Assembly: GCF_019880385.1 (NCBI RefSeq)
Contig: NZ_CP082273.1
Coordinates: 3,100,001 to 3,164,000 of the forward strand
Direction of reading: 5' to 3'
Length of the DNA: 64,000 bases
From: Nocardioides coralli
GTDB taxonomy: Bacteria > Actinomycetota > Actinomycetes > Propionibacteriales > Nocardioidaceae
Positions 8,814-18,211 of this stretch are shown here, one piece after another. The notes beneath the pieces are model-generated. The model saw only the letters and a list, made by a program, of their open reading frames with translations. It was not told where the DNA came from and did not search any database. Positions within the stretch are counted from its first letter, which is position 1, and every line of letters begins with the position of its first letter. The translations under genes and the position numbers were made by a program.

Positions 8814-9638
8814 GTGGACGCCGACGGAGTGCGACTCATCGCCGACATCGCTGCCGACGCCGAGGCAGCAGACGGCACCTCCCCGCTCGACGAGGCGGCC
8901 TGGCTCGCGCTGCGACACCGCTCCGACGACCTCGAGGGGCACGTCACCGGCGACGGGTTCGTGCTGCTGATCGGCGACGAGCTGTCGCTGGTGGTGCGGC
9001 CCGGCGCGCGCGGCAAGGGCGTGGGCGGGTCGCTGCTGGAGGCGCTCCTGCCGGCGTACGACGGGGCACTGCGGGCCTGGTCCCACGTCGACCACCCCGC
9101 TGCCGCCCGGCTGGCCGAGCGCCACGGCTTCACGAAGGTGCGTGAGCTGTGGGTGATGCGACGGCGCGCCGCCGAGCCGGCCGGCGAGGTCTCCCTGCCC
9201 GAGGGGGTCGCGATCCGCGGCTACCACCAGCGCGACGAGGAGCAGCTGCTCCGCATCAACGCCGCCGCCTTCGCCACCCACCCCGAGCAGGGGAAGATGA
9301 CCGCCGAGGACCTGGCCGAGCGCATGGCCGAGCCGTGGTTCGACCCCTCCGGGCTGTTGGTGGCCGTCGACGAGGGACGGCTGCTGGGCTTCCACTGGAC
9401 CAAGGCCCACTCCGCCGAGGTCGGCGAGGTCTACGTCGTGGGGATCGACCCGTCCGCGCAGGGCATGGGCCTCGGGCGGGCCCTCACCCGCGCCGGGCTG
9501 GCCCACCTGGCCGAGCGCGGCATCACCGAGGTGCTGCTCTACGTCGAGGCCGACAACGCCCCGGCGATCCGGCTCTACCAGGGGCTGGGCTTCGTCCACG
9601 AGGCCCGCGACACCCACGTGATGTACCAGCGCGGCTGA
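8814..9638 (+). CDS. mshD: Mycothiol synthase (two-GNAT acetyltransferase)
   Basis: A 274-aa tandem GNAT protein; both halves carry acetyl-CoA motifs (RPGARGKGVGGSLLEALL and GIDPSAQGMGLGRALTRAGL) and it ends with YVEADNAPAIRLYQGLGF. MshD acetylates Cys-GlcN-Ins with acetyl-CoA, the last step of mycothiol synthesis, so the organism makes mycothiol. I use the GTG at 8814, in frame and without a good ribosome site. A CATAAC hexamer 9 nt upstream suggests a leaderless or near-leaderless mRNA. The gene follows glnR, with 78 bp between. Confidence 0.93.
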   Translation: MDADGVRLIADIAADAEAADGTSPLDEAAWLALRHRSDDLEGHVTGDGFVLLIGDELSLVVRPGARGKGVGGSLLEALLPAYDGALRAWSHVDHPAAARLAERHGFTKVRELWVMRRRAAEPAGEVSLPEGVAIRGYHQRDEEQLLRINAAAFATHPEQGKMTAEDLAERMAEPWFDPSGLLVAVDEGRLLGFHWTKAHSAEVGEVYVVGIDPSAQGMGLGRALTRAGLAHLAERGITEVLLYVEADNAPAIRLYQGLGFVHEARDTHVMYQRG

Positions 9639-9708
9639 CCCCGTCCCGGGCCGGACGTCACGGCCGACGATCGGTGCCACGGGGTGGCGCGGATCGGCGG
9701 CTGTCCCG

Positions 9709-9718
9709 TCATCCACAG
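9709..9718. promoter_or_regulatory. DnaA-box-like 10-mer upstream of an AbiEi-like gene
   Basis: TCATCCACAG differs by one base from the DnaA-box core TTATCCACA. The same 10-mer, in the opposite orientation, lies at 18163-18172, also shortly upstream of a second AbiEi/DUF559-like gene. Confidence 0.4.
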
Positions 9719-9768
9719 GCCGTGGCCGACCCCGTTGTGCCCGCCTCGCCGCCGCGGCAGGGTCAGGC

Positions 9769-10725
9769 ATGGCCGTCCCCGCCGCGATCGCCGACCTGCT
9801 GGGCATCCAGTCCGGCGTGATCTCCCGCTCCCAGGCCCTCGACGCCGGCCTGCAGCCGCACGACCTCAGGCGGCTCGTGCGCCGGCGAGAGCTCTCGTCC
9901 GTCCACGCCGGCGTCTACCTCGACCACACCGGTCACCCCACCTGGCTCCAGCGCGCCTGGGCGGGAGTGCTGGCGACGGCGCCGGCCGCCCTGTCCCACG
10001 AGTCGGCGATCCGCGCCGTCTGCGGTCCGGGCCTCCGCGTCGCCGAGGACCGCATCATCCACGTGGCGGTCGCGCGCGAACGGCGCAGCCTGGTGGCGCC
10101 GCCGGGGGTCCGGATCCACCACCTGGCCGACCTCTCCAGCAAGACGCTCTGGCACGCCTCACCGCCCCGCGTGCGCATCGAGCAGGCAGCGCTCGACGTC
10201 GCCGCCGGGGCGCCGGACGAGCTGACGACCATCGCGCGGCTGGCGGACGTCGTCCAAGCGCGGCTGACCACGGCCGACCGGATCCGCACGGCCCTCGACG
10301 GCCGGACCCGGATCGCACGCCGGGACTTCATCGCCGGCGTCCTGGGCGACGTCGCGGCCGGCACCTGCTCGGTCCTCGAGCACGGCTACCTCAGTCGCGT
10401 CGAACGCCCGCACGGGCTGCCGGCGGCCGCACGCCAGTGTCGCGACTCGGCCCGCGGACCCGTCCTCCGCGACGTCAGGTACGCCGCGTACGCGCTCGAT
10501 CTCGAGCTCGATGGTCGACTGTTCCACGACAACGCGCGAGCCCGCGACCTCGACCTGGATCGCGACCTGGCGTCGGCCGTGGCCGGGCGGCGGGCCGTGC
10601 GTCTGGGATGGGGACAGGTGTTCGGCCGACCGTGCCGCACGGCCGCCGCGGTCGGTCGGCTCCTGACCCGAGGAGGCTGGTGCGGCCAGGTGCGCGCCTG
10701 TCCCGCCTGCCGCGTGGCCGCGTGA
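9769..10725 (+). CDS. AbiEi-type antitoxin-domain / DUF559-like endonuclease-fold protein
   Basis: A 318-aa protein. The N-terminus (GVISRSQALDAGLQPHDLRR, VHAGVYLDHTGHPTW, LSHESAI) matches the winged-helix AbiEi antitoxin N-terminal pattern. The C-terminal half (ALDLELDGRLFHDNARARDLDLDRDLA) resembles the DUF559/very-short-patch-repair nuclease fold, in which DLELDGR places the acidic residues. These genes are abundant in actinobacterial genomes, and their function and toxin partner are mostly unknown. No AbiEii-like toxin adjoins it. A DnaA-box-like 10-mer lies 50 bp upstream. It is not flanked by the 63-bp repeats. Confidence 0.75.
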   Translation: MAVPAAIADLLGIQSGVISRSQALDAGLQPHDLRRLVRRRELSSVHAGVYLDHTGHPTWLQRAWAGVLATAPAALSHESAIRAVCGPGLRVAEDRIIHVAVARERRSLVAPPGVRIHHLADLSSKTLWHASPPRVRIEQAALDVAAGAPDELTTIARLADVVQARLTTADRIRTALDGRTRIARRDFIAGVLGDVAAGTCSVLEHGYLSRVERPHGLPAAARQCRDSARGPVLRDVRYAAYALDLELDGRLFHDNARARDLDLDRDLASAVAGRRAVRLGWGQVFGRPCRTAAAVGRLLTRGGWCGQVRACPACRVAA

Positions 10726-10791
10726 CGGACATGGCCGACGACCCGAGTCACCGGGCGGCCCGGAACGTCGGCGGTCCCGCGACCGCCCGGG

Positions 10792-11727
10792 TCAGCCGAG
10801 CTTGGGGCGGACGTGGAGCCCCACGTCGGGGTCGACCACAACCTCCTGGCCCGCCACGAGGCCGTCGGCCGTCAGCACCGCGTCGACCGGCACGTTGCGC
10901 TTGACCAGCGCCAGCGCGATCGGGCCGAGCTCGTGGTGGCGGGCGCTCGAGCCGACGAAGCCGACCACCTTCTCGCCGTTGAGCAGGTCGGCGCCGCGCT
11001 CGGGCAGCCGGTTCTCGGACCCGTCGAGGTGGAGCATGACCAGTCGGCGCGGTGGCCGGCCGAGCGTGTGGACGCGCGCGACCGTCTCCTGCCCGCGGTA
11101 GCAGCCCTTGTCGAGGTGGACCGCCGAGGGGATCCAGCCGGCCTCGTTGGGGATGGTCCGGTGGTCGGTGTCGAGCCCGAACCGCGCCTCGCCGCGGGCG
11201 ATCCGCAGCGCCTCGAACGCCCAGATGCCGCAGGCCGGGCCCGCCGCCTCGGCGTACGCCGTCAACCGCTCGCGCGGCACGAGGTCGTAGCCCTTCGGCC
11301 GCCAGGTGACGGCGAGCTCGTCGGTGGCGTCGGTGACCTCGACGCGGGTCATGAACACCATTCGCTGCAGGAACTCCAGCAGCGGCTGCCCGGCGCCCGG
11401 CTCGGTGTGGAGGGTCGCGGTCTCGCCGTCGTCGATGATGGCGAAGGCGTGCTCCACGTGTCCCTGCGGGCTGAGCACGAGCGACCAGGTCCACTCCCCC
11501 GGCTGTACGGCGGTGAGTTGCTGGGTCGTCAGCGAGTGGAGCCACGTCAACCGGTCGGGGCCGGTGACCCGGACCACCTCGCGGTGCGAGAGGTCGACGA
11601 ACCCGTCACCCGCCTCGAGGGTCCGCTGCTCGCGGTTGAACGAGCCGTAGTGGGCGGCGACACCCGCGTCGATCCCCTCGGCCGCGACGGCGTCGGGGAG
11701 GTCGAGCAAGGGACTGGTCAGCGGCAC
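10792..11727 (-). CDS. ygfZ: YgfZ/GcvT-like folate-binding protein
   Basis: A 311-aa protein of the GcvT/YgfZ fold. The diagnostic YgfZ motif KGCYRGQE(T) is present (HLDKGCYRGQETVARVH), and VVRVTGPDRLTWLHSLTTQ forms the N-terminal folate-binding part. YgfZ proteins help maintain Fe-S enzymes in a tetrahydrofolate-dependent manner. Its start overlaps the end of the upstream Fur-family gene by 10 bp, so the two are probably cotranscribed. The Fur-family link would fit metal or Fe-S homeostasis. Confidence 0.9.
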   Translation of the reverse strand: MPLTSPLLDLPDAVAAEGIDAGVAAHYGSFNREQRTLEAGDGFVDLSHREVVRVTGPDRLTWLHSLTTQQLTAVQPGEWTWSLVLSPQGHVEHAFAIIDDGETATLHTEPGAGQPLLEFLQRMVFMTRVEVTDATDELAVTWRPKGYDLVPRERLTAYAEAAGPACGIWAFEALRIARGEARFGLDTDHRTIPNEAGWIPSAVHLDKGCYRGQETVARVHTLGRPPRRLVMLHLDGSENRLPERGADLLNGEKVVGFVGSSARHHELGPIALALVKRNVPVDAVLTADGLVAGQEVVVDPDVGLHVRPKLG

Positions 11728-12134
11728 TTCTCACACCTTCCGAAGATCGTCAGGTGGCCGACGTCGATCGCGAACCGGTGGTCGGCCTCCAGGGTCTCTT
11801 GCAGCTCGGAGAGCACATCAGGATCAACGGAGAACACCTCCCGGCAATTCCGGCAGACCAGGTGGAAGTGCTCGTGGTCGGTGACGGAGTGGTAGGTCGG
11901 CGCGCGGTCGCTCAGGTGGGCGTGGCGGATCAGGCCGAGCTCCTCGAGGACCTCCAGGGTCCGGTAGACCGTGGAGGCGTTGACCGCCTCGGAGTGCCGG
12001 CGTACGTCGCGCAGCACCTCGTCGGGCGTGGCGTGACCCAGCCGCTCCACCGACGCCAGGATCAGCTCGCGCTGGGGCGTGAGCCGGTAGCCGCTGCCGC
12101 GGAGCCTCTCCCGCCAGTCGTCCCGGGTCGACAC
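11718..12134 (-). CDS. Fur-family metal-responsive repressor
   Basis: A 138-aa Fur-superfamily protein. The winged helix is LRGSGYRLTPQRELILASVE and VNASTVYRTLEVLEELGLI. The metal-binding dimerisation region is HEHFHLVCRNCREVF, with a second Cys pair in FGRCEKCR at the C-terminus, a structural zinc site. The pattern fits Zur/FurB or Fur; the metal cannot be decided by eye. It overlaps ygfZ downstream, and the nitrobindin gene (stop at 12136) abuts its start. Confidence 0.9.
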   Translation of the reverse strand: MSTRDDWRERLRGSGYRLTPQRELILASVERLGHATPDEVLRDVRRHSEAVNASTVYRTLEVLEELGLIRHAHLSDRAPTYHSVTDHEHFHLVCRNCREVFSVDPDVLSELQETLEADHRFAIDVGHLTIFGRCEKCR

Positions 12135-12135
12135 C

Positions 12136-12648
12136 TCACCCTCCGTCCGCCACTCGCCTCAGCTGCGCGTGGGTGTGCGGCTGCAGCGGGTGGCCCATCG
12201 CCTGCATGTCGAAGGCGTACATCAGGTCGCCGTTGACGTAGCCGTAGAGCCGCTTGCCGCCGGCGTACTCCTTGGCGGTGGCCGTGCGGCCCACGGCGTC
12301 GGTCACGATCTCGAACCGCGGCTGCTCGGCGTGGATCTCGCCCTGCCACACCTCCACGAAGCCGAGGTTGTGGGTGAGCACCATCTCGAGGGTGCCGTCC
12401 GGCTGCGGCCGGAGGAAGCCGGTCTCCTGCGCGGCCGGGCGGATCTCGTTGCCCTCGGCGTCGGTGACCCACGCGCGGCTGAAGTAGTGGATGAAGGGGC
12501 GGCCGTCCTGCTGGAAGATGACCTCCTGCCCGAACTGGAACGGCTCGATGCCGGGGTACTCACCGTGGCCGTTGCCCTGCCAGGTGCCGATGAGCCACGC
12601 CAGGCGGGCGCAGTTCTCGTGGATGTTCTGGGGGATCTCGAACGGCAT
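12136..12648 (-). CDS. Nitrobindin-like heme-binding FABP-family protein
   Basis: A 170-aa beta-barrel protein of the nitrobindin (THAP4-like/FABP) family. The signature GTWQGNGHGEYPGI lies near the N-terminus, and MVLTHNLGFVEVWQGEI and a C-terminal MGHPLQPHTHA carry conserved His residues that may bind heme. Nitrobindins bind ferric heme and react with NO or peroxynitrite. I chose the ATG at 12648 rather than the longer frame because a TAGACT -10 hexamer lies exactly 7 nt upstream, consistent with a leaderless mRNA. The start is only 23 bp from the divergent DsrE gene. Confidence 0.9.
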   Translation of the reverse strand: MPFEIPQNIHENCARLAWLIGTWQGNGHGEYPGIEPFQFGQEVIFQQDGRPFIHYFSRAWVTDAEGNEIRPAAQETGFLRPQPDGTLEMVLTHNLGFVEVWQGEIHAEQPRFEIVTDAVGRTATAKEYAGGKRLYGYVNGDLMYAFDMQAMGHPLQPHTHAQLRRVADGG

Positions 12649-12655
12649 GGCCACG

Positions 12656-12665
12656 AGTCTAGAGT
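12656..12665. promoter_or_regulatory. Overlapping divergent -10 elements (bidirectional promoter)
   Basis: TAGAGT (12660-12665, plus) sits 6 nt before the DsrE ATG. TAGACT (12661-12656, minus) sits 7 nt before the nitrobindin ATG. The two hexamers share bases 12660-12661, so one symmetric AGTCTAGAGT core would place both transcription starts at or next to the start codons. Confidence 0.65.
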
Positions 12666-12671
12666 CGGCGC

Positions 12672-13034
12672 ATGTCTCGCTCACTGGTGGTGAAGGTGAC
12701 CTGCGGTGCCAACGACCCCGAGCGCTGCAACCAGGCGTTCACGGTGGCCGCGTCCGCGCTCGCGTCAGGGGCCTCGGTCTCGCTCTGGCTGACCGGGGAA
12801 GCGGCGTGGTTCGCGGTACCGGGCAGGGCCGAGGAGTTCGACCTGCCGCTGGCGACCCCGCTCGCGGACCTGCGCGACGCGGTCCTCGCGGGCGGGTCGG
12901 TGACCCTCTGCTCGCAGTGCGCCGCGCGCCGCGACATCGGCGAGGACGGCGTGCTCGACGGCGTACGGATCGCCGGGGCGGCCGTGTTCGCCGAGGCCGT
13001 GCTCGAGGACGGGGTCCAGGCGCTCGTCTACTGA
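12672..13034 (+). CDS. DsrE-family protein
   Basis: A 120-aa DsrE/F-like protein: [30 protein letters not shown] and [11 protein letters not shown] near residue 80. It has several Cys residues, and the CSQC pair is where the family usually carries its active or persulfide Cys. DsrE-like proteins take part in sulfur relay; a role in mycothiol-containing actinobacteria is unproven. The ATG coincides with the predicted transcription start. It converges on the beta-keto acid cleavage gene with 16 bp between stops. Confidence 0.85.
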   Translation: MSRSLVVKVTCGANDPERCNQAFTVAASALASGASVSLWLTGEAAWFAVPGRAEEFDLPLATPLADLRDAVLAGGSVTLCSQCAARRDIGEDGVLDGVRIAGAAVFAEAVLEDGVQALVY

Positions 13035-13050
13035 CGGGGCGGGTGCCGCC

Positions 13051-13902
13051 TCAGCTCCCGGCGCGCGTCCCGAGCAGCACCCGCGCCTCGTCGGGGGTCA
13101 TCGGCGTGCGCTGCGCGAGCGCCCCGAGCGCCGCGGCGCGCTCGACCAGCTGCCGGTTGTGCTCGACGGGTACGCCGCGGGCGAGGGTCAGCACGTCCTC
13201 CATCCCGACCCGCAGGTGGCCGCCCTTGCTCAGCGCGACCAGCGCCACCGCGAGCGTGGAGCGGCCGATGCCGGTGGCCGACCACGAGGTGACCGCAGCC
13301 GGCAGGTCGCGGACCGCGGCGACCAGCGCGTCGGCGGTGCCGTTCATGCCGCCCGGCACCCCCATCACCAGGTCGCAGTGCACCCGGCCGCCGTAGGGCA
13401 GACCGAACTTGTCGAGCAGCCGCGCCAGCGCGTGGACCTGCCCGAGGTCGAAGAGCTCGAACTCCGGCACCACCTGCCGCTCCTGCGAGAGCTGGTAGAG
13501 CTCGCACACGAACGGCCACGGGTTGGAGAACACGTCGTCACCGAAGTTGGTGGTGCCCATGGTCAGCGAGCAGGAGTCCGGCTCGGCGTCGAGCACCCGC
13601 AGCCGGTCCTCGAGGGGGTCGTGCACCGAGCCGCCGGTGGAGAGCTGCACCACCATCGAGGAGGCCGACCGCACGGCCGCCACCCACTCGCGCAGCAGGC
13701 CCAGGTCGAGCGTCGGGCGGTGGTCGGCGTCACGGACGTGGATGTGGATCATCGCCGCCCCCGCGGCCTCGCACTCCGCCGCCGTCGTGGCGATCTCCTC
13801 CGGCGTCGTCGGCAGCTGGGGGCAGTCCGCCTTGGCGGTCTCCGCCCCCGTCGGGGCGACCGTGATCAGGAGGCGGTCGGCAGGCAGGTCGGGCTGGCTC
13901 AC
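13051..13902 (-). CDS. Beta-keto acid cleavage enzyme (BKACE, Kce-like)
   Basis: A 283-aa TIM-barrel protein of the 3-keto-5-aminohexanoate cleavage family. It has [11 protein letters not shown] at the start, the zinc-binding MIHIHVRD motif, and the conserved C-terminal [12 protein letters not shown]. These enzymes condense a beta-keto acid with acetyl-CoA to give a CoA ester and acetoacetate. No lysine-fermentation genes surround it, so the substrate is probably another beta-keto acid. The GTG start is 7 nt from a TAGTCT hexamer. It is divergent from dtd, with 18 bp between starts. Confidence 0.88.
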   Translation of the reverse strand: MSQPDLPADRLLITVAPTGAETAKADCPQLPTTPEEIATTAAECEAAGAAMIHIHVRDADHRPTLDLGLLREWVAAVRSASSMVVQLSTGGSVHDPLEDRLRVLDAEPDSCSLTMGTTNFGDDVFSNPWPFVCELYQLSQERQVVPEFELFDLGQVHALARLLDKFGLPYGGRVHCDLVMGVPGGMNGTADALVAAVRDLPAAVTSWSATGIGRSTLAVALVALSKGGHLRVGMEDVLTLARGVPVEHNRQLVERAAALGALAQRTPMTPDEARVLLGTRAGS

Positions 13903-13908
13903 GGCTGG

Positions 13909-13915
13909 GAGACTA
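13909..13915. promoter_or_regulatory. Overlapping divergent -10 elements (dtd / BKACE)
   Basis: GAGACT (13909-13914, plus) lies 6 nt before the dtd ATG; TAGTCT (13915-13910, minus) lies 7 nt before the BKACE GTG. The geometry is the same as at 12656-12665. Confidence 0.5.
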
Positions 13916-13920
13916 GCGCC

Positions 13921-14346
13921 ATGCGAGCGGTGGTCCAGCGGGTGCTGTCGGCGTCGGTCACCGTGGACGGCGAGGTCGTCGGCGCCATCGACGGTCCCGG
14001 GCTGCTGGTCTACCTCGGCGTCACCCACGACGACGGCCCGGCCGAGATCGCGTGGACGGCCCGCAAGGTGTGGGACCTGCGGCTGCTCCGTGAGGAGAAG
14101 TCGGCCTCCGAGGTCGATGCGCCGGTGCTCGTGGTCAGCCAGTTCACGCTCTACGGCGACGCGCGAAAGGGTCGCCGGCCGACGTGGCAGGCCGCCGCAC
14201 CCGGGCCGGTCAGCGAACCGGCGTACGACGCCTTCTGCGACGAGCTCGAACGGCTCGGCGCGACGGTGGCGCGCGGCCGGTTCGGGGCCGACATGCGGGT
14301 GGCGTCGGTCAACGACGGACCGGTCACGGTCTGGCTGGAGCGCTGA
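13921..14346 (+). CDS. dtd: D-aminoacyl-tRNA deacylase
   Basis: A 141-aa protein with all DTD signatures: [18 protein letters not shown], the SQFTLYGD motif followed by [14 protein letters not shown], and a C-terminal [10 protein letters not shown] (the NxGPVT loop). It removes D-amino acids mis-attached to tRNA. The length equals the family norm. Its 3' end overlaps the convergent Ddn-like gene by 23 bp. Confidence 0.95.
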   Translation: MRAVVQRVLSASVTVDGEVVGAIDGPGLLVYLGVTHDDGPAEIAWTARKVWDLRLLREEKSASEVDAPVLVVSQFTLYGDARKGRRPTWQAAAPGPVSEPAYDAFCDELERLGATVARGRFGADMRVASVNDGPVTVWLER

Positions 14347-14791
14347 GCACCAGCTCGACGACCGGCAGGTGGTCGGCGGGCCCGCCCGCCGCCTCGATGG
14401 CGGCCCGGAGGGTGCGCCACGCCCGCGGGTGGGCCTCCCGGTAGCGCTCCAGCACCGCCGAGGCCTCGGCGTCACCCAGCACCCGCGCGGTCGCCGGGCG
14501 GCGACGCAGCCGGCCGACGCTCACGAAGCAGGTGGGGTCGGCCCGCAGGTTGCGGTACCACTGCGCCCGCTCGCCGAGGCCGCTCGCGACGACGACCCGT
14601 GTCGCCTCGGGGCGTTCGACCACCTCGAGGCACGCGTAGCGGGCCTCGCCCGTGCGGCGGCCGCGGTGCTCGAGCATCATCAGCCGGGGCCCGAGCAGCC
14701 ACCCGAGGCCGTGCCGGTAGAGCGGCACGGGCGCCCGGGCCAGCGCCGGCGTCCGCAGCACCAGCGCGCCCAGGGCGGCCAGGCCTCGCAT
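14324..14791 (-). CDS. Ddn-like F420-dependent nitroreductase-family protein
   Basis: A 155-aa protein of the deazaflavin (F420H2)-dependent oxidoreductase family: [33 protein letters not shown] and [10 protein letters not shown]. Family members reduce quinones or nitroaromatics with F420H2. Presence of F420 in the organism is an inference. The ATG overlaps the stop of the upstream esterase gene by one base (TGATG), so the two are coupled. The extreme N-terminus lacks a signal peptide. Confidence 0.85.
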   Translation of the reverse strand: MRGLAALGALVLRTPALARAPVPLYRHGLGWLLGPRLMMLEHRGRRTGEARYACLEVVERPEATRVVVASGLGERAQWYRNLRADPTCFVSVGRLRRRPATARVLGDAEASAVLERYREAHPRAWRTLRAAIEAAGGPADHLPVVELVLSAPARP

Positions 14792-15837
14792 CAGCCCGGC
14801 GAGCGCTCCGCGGCCGTGGTCAGTCCGGTGCGCAGCGCCGCCGCGATCTCCTCGTTGGCCGCCCGGGCGGAGCGACCGACCCCGACGACGTTGAAGAAGC
14901 TGTGGATCTGGTCCTCGAAGCGGCGTACCTCGGTCGGCACCCCCGCCTCCTCCAGCCGCGCTGCGTAGGCCTCGCCCTCGTCGCGCAGCGGGTCGAACCC
15001 CGCCGTCGCGACGTACGCCGGCGCGAGCCCGGCCGGCAGGTCGGCGAGCAGCGGCGAGGCGCGCGGGTCGGTGCGGTCGGCGGGGCTGTTCAGGTAGCAG
15101 CGCTCCGCGAGGTCGGAGAACTCCTCGGTCAGGTAGAAGCCGGCGGCGAACGTGCGCCGGCTCTCGGTGTCGCCGCGCAGGTCGGTCACCGGGTAGACGA
15201 GCAGCTGGAAGGCGAGCGGGAGACCCTCACGGGCGGCGGCGATGGCGGTGGTGGCAGCAAGGCAGCCGCCGGCGGAGTCACCCCCGACCGCCAGCCGATC
15301 GGCGTCGGCACCGAGCTCCGCGACGTGCTCCACCACCCAGCGGTAGGCCGCGACGCAGTCGTCGTGGGCGGCGGGGAAGGTGTGCTCGGGGGCGAGCCGG
15401 TAGTCGACCGCCAGCACCCGGACCCCCGCGCGGCGAGTCAGGAAGCGGCAGGCGGCGTCGTGGGAGTCGAGGTCGCCGTAGACGAACCCGCCGCCGTGGA
15501 AGAAGACCAGCAGCGGGCCGGGCGACACCGCGTGCTCCGGCGTGTAGAGGCGGCCGGGCAGGTCCCCGACGCGGACGTCCCTCACCGACCCCACGGACTG
15601 GTGGCCGCCGACCAGGCGCGCCTGCCGGCGTACGACGTCGCGGGCGCGGTCGAGGGGCAGCGTCTCGGCCCCGGGAATCCGGGCCAGCCGCTGGAGCCAC
15701 AACAGCCACTGCCACTCCGTCGACAGCGTCAGCCCGTCGCGCACCACGGGCCGGCCGAGCAGCCGCCGCTGCACCTGCTCGGGCAGCGCCAAAGCCCCAG
15801 CCACGGACAGCCGCTCCAGCCGCTCGAGGATCCTCAC
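14791..15837 (-). CDS. Alpha/beta hydrolase, hormone-sensitive-lipase (HSL) type
   Basis: A 348-aa esterase/lipase of family IV. The oxyanion motif HGGG is in [12 protein letters not shown], the nucleophile in [12 protein letters not shown], the acid in [14 protein letters not shown] and the His in [11 protein letters not shown]. The N-terminal cap has about 90 residues. The GTG start at 15837 begins [11 protein letters not shown]. It is translationally coupled to the Ddn-like gene. The substrate is unknown, probably a short-chain or lipid ester. Confidence 0.9.
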   Translation of the reverse strand: MRILERLERLSVAGALALPEQVQRRLLGRPVVRDGLTLSTEWQWLLWLQRLARIPGAETLPLDRARDVVRRQARLVGGHQSVGSVRDVRVGDLPGRLYTPEHAVSPGPLLVFFHGGGFVYGDLDSHDAACRFLTRRAGVRVLAVDYRLAPEHTFPAAHDDCVAAYRWVVEHVAELGADADRLAVGGDSAGGCLAATTAIAAAREGLPLAFQLLVYPVTDLRGDTESRRTFAAGFYLTEEFSDLAERCYLNSPADRTDPRASPLLADLPAGLAPAYVATAGFDPLRDEGEAYAARLEEAGVPTEVRRFEDQIHSFFNVVGVGRSARAANEEIAAALRTGLTTAAERSPG

Positions 15838-15919
15838 GTCCCCGAACCTACCGCCGGCCGGCCGCCGCGGATCCCGGAGGCCGTACCGGGCGTTCACCTC
15901 GTGGTGGGAGACTCGGGCC

Positions 15920-18001
15920 ATGACGACCGAGGCCGCCCCGGACACCCACGAGGCAGCGCTGGAGGAGATCGCCAAGCACGAGGACCGGTTCCTCGACCGC
16001 GAGATCTCCTGGCTCCACTTCAACGAGCGGGTCCTCGAGCTGGCCGAGGACCCCCAGGTGCCGCTGCTCGAGCGGGTCCGGTTCGCCGCGATCTTCGCCA
16101 GCAACCTCGACGAGTTCTTCATGGTCCGCGTGGCCGGGCTCAAGCGCCGGATGGCCGCGGGCGTCGCCGTCCGCGCCGCGTCCGGGCTGCTGCCCCGTGA
16201 GGTGCTGGAGGCGATCTGGGAGGAGACGCGCCGGTTGGCGCCGCGCCACGCCTCGCTCTTCAGCGAGCGGATCGTGCCCGAGCTGGCCGACCACGGCATC
16301 CAGCTGGTGCGTTGGCCCGACCTCGAGCGCGACGAGCAGCGTCACTGCAAGAGGTTCTTCAAGGACCGCGTGTTCCCGGTGCTGACGCCGCTGGCCGTCG
16401 ACCCGGCCCACCCGTTCCCCTACATCTCCGGGCTGTCCCTCAACCTCGCGGTGCTGGTCCGCAACCCGCAGACCGACAAGGAGCACTTCGCCCGGGTGAA
16501 GGTGCCGCCCAACTTCGGTCGCTTCGTCGAGCTGGGCAACGACCGGTTCGTGCCGCTCGAGGACGTGATCCGCGAGCACCTCAAGAAGCTCTTCCCCGGC
16601 ATGGAGGTGCTGCAGGTTCACACCTTCCGGGTCACCCGCAACGAGGACCTCGAGGTCGAGGAGGACGACGCCGAGAACCTGCTCGCGGCGCTCGAGAAGG
16701 AGCTGCTGCGCCGCCGGTTCGGGCCCCCCGTGCGGCTCGAGGTCGAGGAGTCGATGACGCCCGACGTGCTCGAGCTGCTGACCTCCGAGCTGGGCGTCAC
16801 CGAGGAGGAGGTCTTCACCCTGCCGGGGCCGCTCGACCTGTCCGGGCTGCACGGGATCGCCGACCTCGCACGGGAGGAGCTGAAGTTCCCGGCTTTCATC
16901 CCGACCACCCACCGCCACCTGGCGGAGGTGGAGACGGCGACGCCGGTCGACGTGTTCAAGGCCGTGCGCCGCCACGACGTGCTGCTCCACCACCCCTACG
17001 ACTCGTTCGCGACCAGCGTCCAGCGGCTCGTCGAGCAGGCCGCCGCCGACCCGCACGTGCTGGCGATCAAGCAGACGCTCTACCGCACCTCGGGCGACTC
17101 CCCGATCATCGACGCCCTCATCGACGCCGCCGAGGCCGGCAAGCAGGTGCTGGTGATCGTGGAGATCAAGGCGCGCTTCGACGAGCAGGCCAACATCCGT
17201 TGGGCCCGCAAGCTGGAGCAAGCGGGCTGCCACGTGGTCTACGGGCAGGTCGGGCTCAAGACCCACTGCAAGCTGGCGATGGTGGTGCGCGACGAGCCGG
17301 AGGGCATCCGGCGCTACGTCCACATCGGCACCGGCAACTACAACGGCAAGACCGCCCGCCACTACGAGGACCTGGGACTGATCACGACCAACGAGGCGAT
17401 CTGCGAGGACGTCGCCCACCTGTTCAACAACCTCTCCGGCTACTCCCGCAACGCGTCGTACGCCGGCGTGCTGGTCGCCCCCGGCTCGGTCCGGTCGGGG
17501 CTGGTGGAGCGGATCCACGGCGAGATCGAGAACGCGCGCTCGGGGCTGCCGGCGGCCATCCGGATGAAGGCCAACTCGGTGGTGGACGAGGCAGTCATCG
17601 ACGCGCTCTACCTCGCCTCCCGTGAGGGGGTGCGGGTCGAGGCGCTGATCCGCGGGATCAGCGCGCTGCGGCCCGGCGTCCCCGGGCTGTCGGAGAACGT
17701 CACGGTGCGCTCGATCCTCGGGCGGTTCCTCGAGCACAGCCGGATCTTCTGGTTCGAGAACGGCGGCGAGCCGACCGCCTGGATCGGCTCCGCCGACCTG
17801 ATGCACCGCAACCTCGACCGGCGCGTCGAGGTGCTGGTCCAGGTCGCGGGCCAGGACGAGGTCGCCGAGCTCGGCAAGCTCCTCGACGTCGCCTTCGACG
17901 ACGACACGGCCGCCTGGATCCTGCAGCCCGACGGCCGCTGGCAGCGCAACGCCGGCACCGTGCACCTGCACGACGTGCTCATCGAGAGGCAACGTCGCTA
18001 G
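15920..18001 (+). CDS. ppk: Polyphosphate kinase 1
   Basis: A 693-aa PPK1, full length. It has the N-domain [19 protein letters not shown] and the first PLD-like domain with [17 protein letters not shown]. The phosphorylated His is in [15 protein letters not shown], the second catalytic His in [14 protein letters not shown], and [17 protein letters not shown] lies near the end. It reversibly transfers the gamma-phosphate of ATP to polyphosphate. It lies close to pstBACS and a MutT1 homologue, in a phosphate-handling block. Copy 2 of the 63-bp palindrome starts 48 bp after the stop and could terminate it. Confidence 0.96.
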   Translation: MTTEAAPDTHEAALEEIAKHEDRFLDREISWLHFNERVLELAEDPQVPLLERVRFAAIFASNLDEFFMVRVAGLKRRMAAGVAVRAASGLLPREVLEAIWEETRRLAPRHASLFSERIVPELADHGIQLVRWPDLERDEQRHCKRFFKDRVFPVLTPLAVDPAHPFPYISGLSLNLAVLVRNPQTDKEHFARVKVPPNFGRFVELGNDRFVPLEDVIREHLKKLFPGMEVLQVHTFRVTRNEDLEVEEDDAENLLAALEKELLRRRFGPPVRLEVEESMTPDVLELLTSELGVTEEEVFTLPGPLDLSGLHGIADLAREELKFPAFIPTTHRHLAEVETATPVDVFKAVRRHDVLLHHPYDSFATSVQRLVEQAAADPHVLAIKQTLYRTSGDSPIIDALIDAAEAGKQVLVIVEIKARFDEQANIRWARKLEQAGCHVVYGQVGLKTHCKLAMVVRDEPEGIRRYVHIGTGNYNGKTARHYEDLGLITTNEAICEDVAHLFNNLSGYSRNASYAGVLVAPGSVRSGLVERIHGEIENARSGLPAAIRMKANSVVDEAVIDALYLASREGVRVEALIRGISALRPGVPGLSENVTVRSILGRFLEHSRIFWFENGGEPTAWIGSADLMHRNLDRRVEVLVQVAGQDEVAELGKLLDVAFDDDTAAWILQPDGRWQRNAGTVHLHDVLIERQRR

Positions 18002-18048
18002 CCGGCTGGCCCGCCGACCTGGCCCGTCGACCCTGGTCCGCTGAGTGG

Positions 18049-18111
18049 GATAGTCCCTAACGAAAGGGCTGGCTCACGGCCCAAAACACAGCCATTTCGT
18101 GAGGGACTACC
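18049..18111. repeat. 63-bp near-palindromic element, copy 2
   Basis: The left arm core TAGTCCCTAACGAAA is at 18051-18065 and the right arm core TTTCGTGAGGGACTA at 18095-18109, with a 29-bp interior as in copies 1 and 3. Pairing continues into the interior as GGGCTG opposite CAGCCA. It lies between ppk and the AbiEi-like gene. Confidence 0.88.
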
Positions 18112-18162
18112 TCGCTCGGGGCGAGCCCACCGGCGGCACCACCGACCGCACCCCCCAGCCCC

Positions 18163-18172
18163 CTGTGGATGA
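18163..18172. promoter_or_regulatory. DnaA-box-like 10-mer upstream of an AbiEi-like gene
   Basis: CTGTGGATGA is the reverse complement of the 10-mer found at 9709-9718 before the other AbiEi/DUF559-like gene. It ends 39 bp before the GTG start. Confidence 0.4.
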
Positions 18173-18211
18173 GGGGCGCCCAGGCTCCCCGGGACCGGTG
18201 AGCATGTCGGG

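Noticed and set aside
10771..10786. 6-bp hairpin between the AbiEi-like gene and ygfZ
   Set aside because: Short stems like this are expected by chance in G+C-rich intergenic DNA.
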